From Nitrobacter sp051535215 (lineage in GTDB: Bacteria; Pseudomonadota; Alphaproteobacteria; Rhizobiales; Xanthobacteraceae): 64,000 nucleotides of DNA. Location: positions 62,001 through 126,000 of the forward strand of contig NZ_JBPPLY010000006.1 in NCBI RefSeq assembly GCF_051535215.1, written 5' to 3'. Of this stretch, positions 27,206-35,115 are shown one piece after another. The notes beneath the pieces are model-generated. The model saw nothing but the letters and a program-made list of their open reading frames with translations. It searched no databases and had not been told where the DNA came from. Every line of letters begins with the position of its first letter. Position 1 is the stretch's first letter. Position numbers and translations under genes: made by a program.

Positions 27206-28033
27206 CTATCGATCTTTCCACTTCGGGTCACGTTTTTCGATGAAGGCGCCGATGCCTTCCTCGGCATCGCGGGCCATCATGTTCTCGGTCATGACCTCGG
27301 CGGCGTAACGATAGGCATCGGCCAGATTCATTTCGGCCTGCCGGTAGAAGGTGGCCTTGCCGAGCTTCACCACATAGGCCGATTTGCGCGCGACCTTCTG
27401 CGCAAGCTCCAGTGCGGCATCGCGCTCGAACCCATCGGCGACCACGCGATTGATCAGCCCCATCCGCTGCGCCGCCGCGGCGTCGATCGGGTCTCCGGTC
27501 AAAAGCATTTCCATGGCCTGCTTGCGCGCGATGTTTCGGGTCAGCGCCACCATCGGCGTCGAGCAGAACAGACCGATGTCGACACCCGGCGTTGCGAAGC
27601 GCGCTTTCTCTGAAGCCACGGCGAGATCGCAGGTCGCAACAAGCTGGCAGCCAGCTGCGGTGGCGACGCTCTGGACGCAGGCGACCACCGGCTTCGGCAG
27701 TTGGACGATGGCCTGCATCATCGCGCTGCAGATCGTCATCACGTGCGCGAAGTAGGCGCGGCCGCGATCGGGGTCGGCGCGGTGCGCGGTCAGCTCCTTA
27801 AGGTCATGGCCGGACGAGAACGCCGGGCCGTTGGCGGCGATCACGACCGCGCGAACCGTCGGGTCCGCGCCGGCCGCCTCGATCGCCGCATGCAACTCGC
27901 CGATCAGCCGTTCCGACAGGCTGTTTCGCGCCTCCGGGCGGTTGAGGGTCAGCACGGCGATGCTGCCTTCGGTTTGCCGCAAGAGTACCGGTGGTCGTTC
28001 CGGGGTCTCGGCGCGGGCAGGGCTGGCGGTCAT
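27206..28033 (-). CDS. Enoyl-CoA hydratase/isomerase family protein (ECHDC3-like), catalytic Glu residues absent
   Basis: 275 residues of the crotonase fold: NRPEARNSLS, the oxyanion-hole segment NGPAFSSGHDLKEL, then ATAAGCQLVATCDLAVAS and FATPGVDIGLFCSTP. In active hydratases the two catalytic glutamates fall in the GGG..E and PE..G positions; here they read AAGCQL and PGVDIG, so both are replaced. This matches the ECHDC3 subgroup, whose reaction is unresolved. A thioesterase gene is divergent 75 bases away, which is consistent with a shared acyl-CoA role. Confidence 0.85.
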   Translation of the reverse strand: MTASPARAETPERPPVLLRQTEGSIAVLTLNRPEARNSLSERLIGELHAAIEAAGADPTVRAVVIAANGPAFSSGHDLKELTAHRADPDRGRAYFAHVMTICSAMMQAIVQLPKPVVACVQSVATAAGCQLVATCDLAVASEKARFATPGVDIGLFCSTPMVALTRNIARKQAMEMLLTGDPIDAAAAQRMGLINRVVADGFERDAALELAQKVARKSAYVVKLGKATFYRQAEMNLADAYRYAAEVMTENMMARDAEEGIGAFIEKRDPKWKDR

Positions 28034-28107
28034 CGAATTATCCGCTTGGGCGAAACGATCATCCTAATGTAACAGGCACCATCGGGCGTGAGCAGGGGCA
28101 GGACGAC

Positions 28108-28536
28108 ATGGCGACTGCGAAAATGAACGTGGCCGAACTCGAGGCGTTTCTTCACGCCGAGTTCCCTCAGGCCTTCAGGGACGGCGATATCGCCATCGAA
28201 AGCGCCGACGGCGAAACGTCGCTGCTGCGTCAGCGCTACAGCGAACGCATGCTGCGCCCCGGCGGGACGGTTTCCGGGCCGACGCTGATGGCATTGGCCG
28301 ATTTCGCCATGTACGTGGTGCTTTTGTCCCGCATCGGCCCGGTCGGCCTCGCGGTGACCGCCAATCTCAACATCAATTTTCTGCGCCCGGGACGCCCGGG
28401 TCAGGATGTCCTTGCGGCAGCGCGACTTCTCAAGCTCGGCAAGCGTCTGGCGGTGGGCGAAGTGACGCTGCTGTCCGGCACGTCACCAGATCCGATCGCC
28501 CATGTGACCTCTACCTACTCCATTCCGAATGCTTGA
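28108..28536 (+). CDS. PaaI-family thioesterase (hotdog fold)
   Basis: 142 residues from the ATG at 28108, preceded by AGGGGCAGGAC. The open frame continues upstream, but that part runs antisense into the neighbouring gene. Hotdog-fold features: RYSERMLRPGGTVSGPTLMALADFAMYVVLL, with the Gly-Pro and Asp typical of the active-site helix, and NLNINFLRPG then ARLLKLGKRLAVGEVTL. It likely hydrolyses aromatic or medium-chain acyl-CoAs. It is divergent from the enoyl-CoA hydratase-like gene. Confidence 0.88.
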   Translation: MATAKMNVAELEAFLHAEFPQAFRDGDIAIESADGETSLLRQRYSERMLRPGGTVSGPTLMALADFAMYVVLLSRIGPVGLAVTANLNINFLRPGRPGQDVLAAARLLKLGKRLAVGEVTLLSGTSPDPIAHVTSTYSIPNA

Positions 28537-28608
28537 AAATTTGAGAGGTAATATAAAACCATTTTTATAAGCTACTGATTATAAGATAAAAATATCGATC
28601 GGATGACG

Positions 28609-28662
28609 TTGACTGGAATTGATTGCTTCTCTAGAACGCCCTCGGTTCGACGCTCGGGCGTT
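28609..28662 (+). promoter_or_regulatory. Promoter and structured leader of rplM-rpsI
   Basis: A sigma70-like -35 TTGACT (28609) and -10 TAGAAC (28632) with a 17-base spacer, preceded by a very AT-rich 60-base stretch. Right after them is a hairpin with arms AACGCCC (28635-28641) and GGGCGTT (28656-28662), 28 bases before the L13 start. The leader hairpin may bind L13 for feedback control, as known for L13 leaders elsewhere; this is inference. Confidence 0.55.
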
Positions 28663-28689
28663 GAGGTTCTCTTTTCACGGATTTCTCAC

Positions 28690-29154
28690 ATGAAAACGTT
28701 CTCGGCAAAGCCAGCCGAAGTGACGAAGAAGTGGGTGCTGATCGACGCCAGCGGGCTGGTGGTCGGACGGCTCGCCACCCTCGTTGCGATGCGGCTGCGC
28801 GGCAAGCATCTGCCGATCTACACCCCGCATGTCGATTGCGGCGACAACGTCATCATCATCAATGCCGCCAAGGTGGTTCTCACCGGCCGCAAGCGTGACG
28901 ACAAAGTCTATTACAATCACACCGGCTATATCGGCGGCATCAAGGAGCGCACCGCGAAGTCGATCCTCGAAGGTCGTTTCCCGGAACGCGTCATCGAAAA
29001 GGCCGTGGAACGCATGATCCCGCGCGGTCCGCTCGGACGCGTGCAGCTTGGCAATCTTCGTGTTTATGCCGGCGCAGAGCACCCGCATGAAGCCCAGCAG
29101 CCGGAAGTCATCAATGTCGGTGCGATGAATCGCAAGAACATGAGGGCCGCATAA
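28690..29154 (+). CDS. rplM: Large-subunit ribosomal protein L13
   Basis: 154 residues from the ATG at 28690, where MKTFSAKPAEVTKKWVLIDA is the expected N-terminus; earlier in-frame sequence lies in the leader. Signatures: GLVVGRLATLVAMRLRGKH, HVDCGDNVIIINAAKVVLTG, MIPRGPLGR and AEHPHEAQQPEV. It binds 23S rRNA and is early in 50S assembly. It is followed after 2 bases by rpsI, the standard rplM-rpsI operon. Confidence 0.97.
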   Translation: MKTFSAKPAEVTKKWVLIDASGLVVGRLATLVAMRLRGKHLPIYTPHVDCGDNVIIINAAKVVLTGRKRDDKVYYNHTGYIGGIKERTAKSILEGRFPERVIEKAVERMIPRGPLGRVQLGNLRVYAGAEHPHEAQQPEVINVGAMNRKNMRAA

Positions 29155-29156
29155 CG

Positions 29157-29633
29157 ATGTCCGATACCATGCAGTCTCTCGATCAGTTGTCCGCACTGAA
29201 GACGGCCGAATCCGACGCGCCGAAGCACACCAAAAAGGTCGACAAGTACGGCCGCGCCTATGCCACCGGCAAGCGCAAGGATGCGGTTGCCCGCGTCTGG
29301 ATCAAGCCGGGCGCCGGCAAGATTCTGGTCAATGCCCGCGAGGTCGAGGTTTACTTTGCGCGTCCGGTGCTGCGCATGATGATCCAGCAGCCGCTCGTCG
29401 CGGCAGCCCGCGCCGGTCAATACGACGTGATTTGCACCGTCGCCGGCGGCGGCTTGTCGGGTCAGGCGGGGGCCGTTCGTCATGGGCTGTCGAAGGCGTT
29501 GACGAATTTCGAACCCGAGTTGCGCGGCGTTCTCAAGAAGGGCGGCTTCCTGACGCGCGACTCGCGCGTGGTCGAGCGCAAGAAGTACGGCAAGGCGAAA
29601 GCCCGCCGCTCGTTCCAGTTCTCGAAGCGCTAA
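29157..29633 (+). CDS. rpsI: Small-subunit ribosomal protein S9
   Basis: 158 residues. An N-terminal ~30-residue extension (MSDTMQSLDQLSALKTAESD) precedes the conserved GRAYATGKRKDAVARVW; such extensions are usual in alphaproteobacteria. Also present are GGGLSGQAGAVRHGLSKAL and the positively charged C-terminal tail ending ARRSFQFSKR, which reaches into the decoding site. It is two bases downstream of rplM and co-transcribed with it. Confidence 0.97.
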   Translation: MSDTMQSLDQLSALKTAESDAPKHTKKVDKYGRAYATGKRKDAVARVWIKPGAGKILVNAREVEVYFARPVLRMMIQQPLVAAARAGQYDVICTVAGGGLSGQAGAVRHGLSKALTNFEPELRGVLKKGGFLTRDSRVVERKKYGKAKARRSFQFSKR

Positions 29634-29643
29634 GGCGCGTTTT

Positions 29644-29675
29644 CGACATTCGCTGCAGCCTTGCAGCGAATGTCG
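29644..29675 (+). terminator. Perfect hairpin after rpsI without a T-tract
   Basis: Arms CGACATTCGCTGCA and TGCAGCGAATGTCG pair over 14 bases with a 4-base loop (GCCT), 11 bases after the S9 stop. No T-run follows (GGTTCC), so this may be a stability hairpin or a factor-dependent stop rather than a classical terminator. Confidence 0.5.
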
Positions 29676-29756
29676 GTTCCCGGATTTGGGCGATCCCTTT
29701 CTCAAGGACCGGCGGGGATATATCGGGCTTCTCAGGAAGCCTGTTATGCTCGCGGG

Positions 29757-30731
29757 ATGAGTTTCGGTTCGTCGCCGTCGCGGAAGAATACGGATGGGTC
29801 ATGCCCGCCCATTCTGTTGCGGTGCGCGTTTGTCTTGATGCTGCTAATGCCGCGCGTCGTCTTTGCGCAGGTCGGTTGGGAGACGGCACCTGATCCCGGA
29901 CCTGCGGCCAAGACGGATCAGGACACGCGCGAAGCGATCTGCCTGATGGTGGAGTCGGCAGCCAGGGCCGAGAACCTGCCGCTGGAATTTTTCGCACGCG
30001 TGATCTGGCAGGAGAGTCGATTCCAGACCGATGCCGTTGGTCCGCTGACCCGCAGCGGCGAGCACGCGCAGGGCATCGCGCAGTTCATGCCGGGAACGGC
30101 AAGCGAGCGGCGGCTGCTCGACCCGTTCGACCCGGTGCAGGCGTTGCCGAAGTCGGCCGAGTATTTGAACGAATTGCGCGGGCAATTCGGCAATCTGGGA
30201 TTGGCGGCCGCGGCCTATAATGCCGGCCCTCGCCGCGTGCAGGACTGGCTCGACGGCAAGGGATCGATGCCGGCCGAGACGCGAAACTACGTCTTCGCGA
30301 TCACGGGATCGCCGATCGAGGACTGGGCCGATGCCGGCAAGGGCGGCAAGCCGCCGGATCGCGCACAGCCATCATCGAGTTGCCGCGAATTGATGGCGAT
30401 GCTGAAGCGCGCGCCAAATCCTTTTGTTGCGGGGCTTGAAGAACGCGTGAAGCTTGGTGCAGACAAACCCTGGGGCGTACAGCTTGCGGCCGGCTTCAGC
30501 CGGGTCCGCGCCATGGCCATGTACGCACGAGCCATCCGGCACCTCGGCTCCGTGATCGGCGACCGCGATCCAAGTCTGCTGGGCTCGGTATTGCGTAGCC
30601 GTGGCACCCGGACGTTTTATCAGGTCAGGGTAGGGGCCGATACGCGCGCGGAAGCCGATGGTCTCTGCAACCGGATCAGACACGCTGGCGGTGCCTGCCT
30701 CGTGCTGCGAAACATGCGCATGAGAAGTTGA
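29757..30731 (+). CDS. Soluble lytic transglycosylase-like protein with C-terminal SPOR domain
   Basis: 324 residues from the ATG at 29757; the longer frame begins inside the rpsI hairpin. A hydrophobic signal sequence ends PRVVFAQ. The SLT domain (about 65-190) has the catalytic Glu in VIWQESRFQTDAVGP, then GIAQFMPGTA and AAAYNAGPRRVQDWL. Residues ~275-320 (RTFYQVRVGADTRAEADGLC, CLVLRN) form a SPOR domain that binds denuded glycan at the division septum. It therefore likely trims peptidoglycan in the periplasm, perhaps at the division site. Confidence 0.88.
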   Translation: MSFGSSPSRKNTDGSCPPILLRCAFVLMLLMPRVVFAQVGWETAPDPGPAAKTDQDTREAICLMVESAARAENLPLEFFARVIWQESRFQTDAVGPLTRSGEHAQGIAQFMPGTASERRLLDPFDPVQALPKSAEYLNELRGQFGNLGLAAAAYNAGPRRVQDWLDGKGSMPAETRNYVFAITGSPIEDWADAGKGGKPPDRAQPSSSCRELMAMLKRAPNPFVAGLEERVKLGADKPWGVQLAAGFSRVRAMAMYARAIRHLGSVIGDRDPSLLGSVLRSRGTRTFYQVRVGADTRAEADGLCNRIRHAGGACLVLRNMRMRS

Positions 30732-30853
30732 GTTCGGCATTTCACGGCTGAGCGTTGACAGATGCGAGGATGCTCCGCTCGACGAGATCTGGTTATGTTT
30801 TATGATAAATAACGGTCCGTATCGTGATATCAGGACGCAGGGAGATAACGGCC

Positions 30854-31345
30854 ATGGTGCGTGAATATGAGGTCCGAGAAGGAGAGGTTGTCGTCGAATT
30901 GCCGCCTGCGACCGACGCCGGGCTGGTGTTCATCGGCAGAATTCGCACGCCCTGGACATCGCGCCTGAAAACCCCGCGTCAGGGGCGCGAAGACGGGCCG
31001 GTTTGCCGGCTCGAGATTTTCGATCTCTGGAAGCCAGCATTGCAGGGGCTCGAACGATATACGAGCATCGAGGTCATTTATTGGCTGCACCTGTCGCGTC
31101 GCGACATCGTGCTACAGACGCCAAAGAGCAGCGGCGAGACGCACGGCACGTTTTCGCTGCGATCCCCGGTGCGGCCCAATCCGCTGGGAACCTCGCTGGT
31201 CAAGCTGGTCGGCATCGAGGGATCGACGGTTCTGGTGCGTGGACTGGATTGCATTGACGAAACGCCGCTGATCGACATCAAGCCGAACCGTTGCCAGTTC
31301 ACGCCGATTGCGCCGCCGCAGGACGGCGATTTCGAAACCGGGTGA
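30854..31345 (+). CDS. trmO: tRNA (N6-threonylcarbamoyl-A37) methyltransferase TrmO/TsaA family
   Basis: 163 residues from the ATG at 30854, with GGAG nine bases upstream; GTG at 30824 is possible but less well spaced. The family motifs GRIRTPW, GLERYTSIEVIYWLHLSRRD, SLRSPVRPNPLGTSLVKLVGI and GLDCIDETPLIDIKP are all present. In E. coli, TrmO uses SAM to methylate t6A37 of some tRNAs. The short N-terminal extension (REYEVREGEVVVELPPATDAG) is usual in alphaproteobacterial members. No other tRNA-modification gene is adjacent. Confidence 0.88.
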   Translation: MVREYEVREGEVVVELPPATDAGLVFIGRIRTPWTSRLKTPRQGREDGPVCRLEIFDLWKPALQGLERYTSIEVIYWLHLSRRDIVLQTPKSSGETHGTFSLRSPVRPNPLGTSLVKLVGIEGSTVLVRGLDCIDETPLIDIKPNRCQFTPIAPPQDGDFETG

Positions 31346-31379
31346 CGACGGATACATTCCCCGGAAAACGAGGAAAACC

Positions 31380-32645
31380 TCAGCCCTCGCCATTACTCGC
31401 TTTGCGAAACGGCCCGGCCTCGGTCAGTTCGCGGCCAGCTTCGGCGACATACTGTCGTTCGCGCTTGAGATAATCGCCTACCGCGCGGCGCAGCGCAGGG
31501 TCGGCGATATAATGCGCGGAGTAGGTGGTTTGCGGCAGATAGCCGCGCGCGATCTTGTGCTCGCCCTGCGCGCCCGCCTCCACCCGTTTCAGGCGGTGGC
31601 GGATCGCGAAATCGATCGCCTGATAATAGCAAACTTCGAAATGCAGGAAGGGATGATGTTCGATCGCGCCCCAATGCCGCCCGAACAGCGTGTCCGAGCC
31701 GATGAAGTTGATGGCGCCGGCAATCCAGCGGCCATCGCGCCGGGCCATGATCAACGCGATGTCCCGGCTCATGCTCTCGCCGATCATGGAGTAGAAGGAC
31801 CGGGTCAGATAAGGCCGGCCCCACTTGCGTGATCCGGTCTCCATATAGAACCGGAAGAAGGCGTCCCAGGCTTCCTCCGTGAGATCGCTGCCGGTGAGGA
31901 CATGGATGGTGATGCCATTGGCGAGCGCATCGCGCCGTTCGCGGCGGATCGCCTTGCGGTGTCGCGAGGCGAGGCTGGCGAGAAAATCCTCGAAGTTCGA
32001 ATAGCCTTCGTTCCGCCAGTGAAATTGCTGGTCGGTCCGCTGGAGGAATCCGTTTCCTGCGAGAAACGCCCATTCCTCCTCGCGGGCGAAGGTGACGTGA
32101 GCCGACGAAGCCTGCGTCGCATCGCAGAGTCCGATGAGGCCTCCGGCCAGTACGGCGGGGACGCGCGTCTCGTCGCAGCCGGGGCGAACCAGAAGCCGCG
32201 GACCGGTGGCAGGGGTAAAGGGAACCGAGGCCAGGAGCTTGGGGTAATAGCGGCCGCCTGCTCTTTCATAGGCGTCCGCCCAGCCGTGATCGAAGACATA
32301 CTCACCCTGCGAGTGGGACTTCAGATAGCACGGCACGATGCCGACGACCGTTCCGTCGCGGCGCGCGATCAGGTGGCAGGGTTTCCATCCGGTGCGCGCA
32401 CACGCCGAATTCGATGTTTCGAGCGCCCTGAAAAAGGCATGTGAGACGAAAGGGTTGTATGTCTCATTTGATCTGAAAATCGAATGTGCAGGGACTTCAT
32501 CTCCCGACGCCGACGATCCGTGGTGCTCGATTGCAGGATTTGCGCAGGCGTCCCAGTCCGCAGCCGGAATCTGGCCGACCGAGTCGATAGCTTCGAGCGA
32601 TATGTCGGATAACGTCATCGAGGATTTGAGCCTGCGATCAGCCAT
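31380..32645 (-). CDS. GNAT/peptidoglycan-type acyltransferase (COG3146/DUF482 family)
   Basis: 421 residues. Characteristic stretches: NPFVSHAFFRALETSNSA, PCYLKSHSQGEYVFDHGWAD, HVTFAREEEW, HWRNEGYSNFEDFLASLASR and CYYQAIDFAIRHRLKRVEAG, ending with a Gly-rich acyl-CoA-binding-like segment AGAQGEHKIARGYLPQTTYSAH. The family is annotated as N-acyltransferase-like and its substrate is unknown. It is the last gene of a minus operon after GDPD and RidA genes, a combination I have often seen in this order. Confidence 0.82.
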   Translation of the reverse strand: MADRRLKSSMTLSDISLEAIDSVGQIPAADWDACANPAIEHHGSSASGDEVPAHSIFRSNETYNPFVSHAFFRALETSNSACARTGWKPCHLIARRDGTVVGIVPCYLKSHSQGEYVFDHGWADAYERAGGRYYPKLLASVPFTPATGPRLLVRPGCDETRVPAVLAGGLIGLCDATQASSAHVTFAREEEWAFLAGNGFLQRTDQQFHWRNEGYSNFEDFLASLASRHRKAIRRERRDALANGITIHVLTGSDLTEEAWDAFFRFYMETGSRKWGRPYLTRSFYSMIGESMSRDIALIMARRDGRWIAGAINFIGSDTLFGRHWGAIEHHPFLHFEVCYYQAIDFAIRHRLKRVEAGAQGEHKIARGYLPQTTYSAHYIADPALRRAVGDYLKRERQYVAEAGRELTEAGPFRKASNGEG

Positions 32646-32729
32646 TGCACGTGGTGATGTCCGCTGTGTGGCGGTTTCATTCGATCCACGAGATTGGGCA
32701 CGGCGCCGGGGCCGTCAAGGGAGTGGAGA

Positions 32730-33482
32730 TTAGACCTCCGGATGGAAGCCCTCGAAAATCATCTGGTCGGCATATTTTTCGGCGCGGATGCGCTGTTCCG
32801 CGGTTCGCACCGTCCATGTCAGCAGGGAGCATCCAAAAATGTTTCTTGCAACCCATGGGGCTAACGCCGGAAGTTCATTCACCCAGTAAGCGACAAAATG
32901 CGGCCGGGTGCGGAAGGCGTGACGCAGATAGGTCATGCCTGCGCGCTGATCAGGCGTCGTACCGGGCCATTCGGCCGCGGTATAGGTCCGCTCGGCCACG
33001 ATGCCGCGCGGGCGCGCCGGCATCAGTTCGCGCAGAGCCAGCACCTGATCCGGGTCGAACGACATGCCCGCAGCGGGTCCCTCATATGACGACAGCACCT
33101 CGGCCATCCGCCGCACCAGCCGGCGATCCCCATCGAAATGGCTTTTGACCTCGATCACCAGCGGCACGCGGCCGGCAACCAGCGCGCAGAGGTCCGCGAG
33201 CGACATCATTCTCTCGGACGTGTTCTTGAAGGCAACCTGTTTCAGTTCGGCGGCGGTTTTGGTTCGCAGGGCTCCTGAACCTTCGGTCAGGCGGCCCAGT
33301 TCGTCGTCGTGATGAACCATCGCCTCGCCATCGGCGGTGAGTTGGATATCGAGTTCGATGCTGAAGTTTCCGGCCATAGCCGCTCGGGCCGCCGCCGGCA
33401 TGTTCTCGACGATGCCACGGGCCTCCTCATGCAGGCCGCGGTGGGCGACCGGGCGTGCCGTCAACCAGTCAGGTGCGCGCAT
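32730..33482 (-). CDS. Glycerophosphodiester phosphodiesterase
   Basis: 250 residues forming a TIM barrel. Catalytic and metal residues visible are VAHRGLHE with the HRG pair, IELDIQLTADGEAMVHHDDELGRLTEGSG with Glu/Asp ligands and the second His, and LVIEVKSHFDG. It hydrolyses glycerophosphodiesters to glycerol-3-phosphate and an alcohol. There is no signal peptide, so it is cytoplasmic and probably recycles phospholipid head groups. It starts 5 bases after the RidA gene ends. Confidence 0.92.
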   Translation of the reverse strand: MRAPDWLTARPVAHRGLHEEARGIVENMPAAARAAMAGNFSIELDIQLTADGEAMVHHDDELGRLTEGSGALRTKTAAELKQVAFKNTSERMMSLADLCALVAGRVPLVIEVKSHFDGDRRLVRRMAEVLSSYEGPAAGMSFDPDQVLALRELMPARPRGIVAERTYTAAEWPGTTPDQRAGMTYLRHAFRTRPHFVAYWVNELPALAPWVARNIFGCSLLTWTVRTAEQRIRAEKYADQMIFEGFHPEV

Positions 33483-33487
33483 CGGCG

Positions 33488-33955
33488 TCAGGCAACTTCG
33501 AACAGACCTTCCACTTCGACCGCCGCATCGGCGGGAAGGGATGCAACGCCGACGGTCGAACGGGAATGGCGGCCTTTGTCGCCAAACGCCTCAACCATCA
33601 GATCGGATGCGCCGTTCATCACCTTGGGCGCGTCAAGGAAATCGGGAGCGGAGTTGATAAAGCCGCCCAGCCTGACGACGCGGACCACCTTGTCGAGATC
33701 ACCCAGCGCAGCCTTGACCTGCGCCAGCAGGTTGAGTGCGCAGCCGCGGGCCGCAGCGCTGCCCTGTTCGACGGTGACTCCGCCGCCGAGCTTGCCCTTG
33801 GCGATCAGTTCGCCCTCCGGACCGAAGCAGAGCTGTCCGGATACGAACAGCAGATTGCCGGTACGGACGAATCCGACGTAATTCGCCACGGGCGACGCTG
33901 GTTCATGCAGCGTAACGCCTTGCGCCGCCAACTTCTGCTCGATCGTTCCTGCCAT
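33488..33955 (-). CDS. RidA-family reactive intermediate deaminase
   Basis: 155 residues from the ATG at 33955, with GGGGG upstream; the longer frame begins 22 codons earlier without support. The YjgF/RidA fold shows FVRTGNLLFVSGQLCFGPEGE, CALNLLAQVKAALGDLDKVVRVVRLGGFINS and VGVASLPADAAVEVEGLFEV. In RidA-subfamily members an Arg hydrolyses 2-aminoacrylate; the equivalent position here is in STVGVASLP, where it is not Arg, so this may belong to a sister Rid group. Upstream member of the RidA-GDPD-GNAT operon. Confidence 0.87.
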   Translation of the reverse strand: MAGTIEQKLAAQGVTLHEPASPVANYVGFVRTGNLLFVSGQLCFGPEGELIAKGKLGGGVTVEQGSAAARGCALNLLAQVKAALGDLDKVVRVVRLGGFINSAPDFLDAPKVMNGASDLMVEAFGDKGRHSRSTVGVASLPADAAVEVEGLFEVA

Positions 33956-34186
33956 TTCGGCCCCCGCTGATGGTTGTTTTGCCTGAAAACTCGGCTCAGT
34001 GGTTCTATCTCGCATCGTCATGTCACATGCAAGTGATGGCGGAGCGAGACCGGTTTGCGGAAATGCCGAGCAAGGTTTGATCGATGGTCAAGTCGGCCAT
34101 CAAATCGCAGTGTGCTGCCGCGCCGCCCTAGTTGCGACGCAATAGGGCAGCGATAATGCTTGGATTCGGCCACATCGAGAGGTGAT

Positions 34187-35074
34187 ATGCGCGCCCGCTT
34201 CGATTGCTTTACCTTCGGTTTTTGGCCCGGGGCTCTGACGTTGGTCGTGGCAGCAGCGTTTTCGCCGCTACTTGGAAAGCCAGCCCACGCCGCAGCCGGG
34301 ACTTCGTTTCTGCCCCATCAGGCGCTGTACGATCTGAGCCTTCTGAAGTCGCGCGGCGGCACGTCGCTGGACAGCGCGCGCGGGCGAATCCTGTACAAGT
34401 TCTCCGGAAATGCCTGTGAGGGGTACACATCCGATTTCAGGCAGGTCTCGGAAATGGATGGCGGGGAAGGGCGAAGCACACTCAGCGACCTGCAATCCAC
34501 GAGTTGGGAGGATGCGGAGGGCAAGAGCTACCGGTTCAAGATCGTGACCCGCATGAATGACAGCGATCAGAGCGAGGTTGACGGTCTCGCCGAACGGACC
34601 GGCGACAAGATTACCGTGAAGCTGACGCAACCGGTGGCCAAGACGTTCACGGTCGACGGCAAGGTCGTGTTTCCGACCGAACAGATTCAGCGCATCATTG
34701 CGGCCGCGAAGGAGGGCAAGTCCCTGCTCGAGTTGACCGTGTATGACGGCTCCGACAACGGCGAGAAAGTCTACAACACGCTCTCGGTCATCGGTAAACC
34801 GATTCACGGCGATAAACCCGGATCGACGTCCGATCCGTCCACCACCAACGATCACATGAAGAAACTGACCCGGTGGCCCGTCACCGTCAGCTACTACGAT
34901 CGCGACGCCAAGACCCACAGCGGCGAACAAACGCCGGTCTATACGATGTCGTTCGAACTGTTCGAAGACGGCGTGTCGCGGGCGCTGGTGCTCGACTACA
35001 ACGACTTCGTGATTTCCGGCACCTTGGGCAAATTCGACGTCAGCGATGTCAGGAAAGCCAAACCCTGCAAGTAA
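34187..35074 (+). CDS. eipB: Cell envelope integrity protein EipB (DUF1849)
   Basis: 295 residues from the ATG at 34187 preceded by GAGAGGTG. The signal peptide is near residues 8-30 (PGALTLVVAAAF...KPAHA). The mature protein has the DUF1849 pattern LPHQALYDLSLLKSRGGTSLDSARGRILYKF and two conserved Cys, in GNACEGY and the C-terminal KAKPCK, that form a disulfide in Brucella EipB. It is a periplasmic beta-spiral protein needed for envelope integrity in Brucella. A single gene here. Confidence 0.92.
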   Translation: MRARFDCFTFGFWPGALTLVVAAAFSPLLGKPAHAAAGTSFLPHQALYDLSLLKSRGGTSLDSARGRILYKFSGNACEGYTSDFRQVSEMDGGEGRSTLSDLQSTSWEDAEGKSYRFKIVTRMNDSDQSEVDGLAERTGDKITVKLTQPVAKTFTVDGKVVFPTEQIQRIIAAAKEGKSLLELTVYDGSDNGEKVYNTLSVIGKPIHGDKPGSTSDPSTTNDHMKKLTRWPVTVSYYDRDAKTHSGEQTPVYTMSFELFEDGVSRALVLDYNDFVISGTLGKFDVSDVRKAKPCK

Positions 35075-35115
35075 CGTACACAAAAAGGTAAATCGGGTGA
35101 GCCGTCTGCCTGCCT

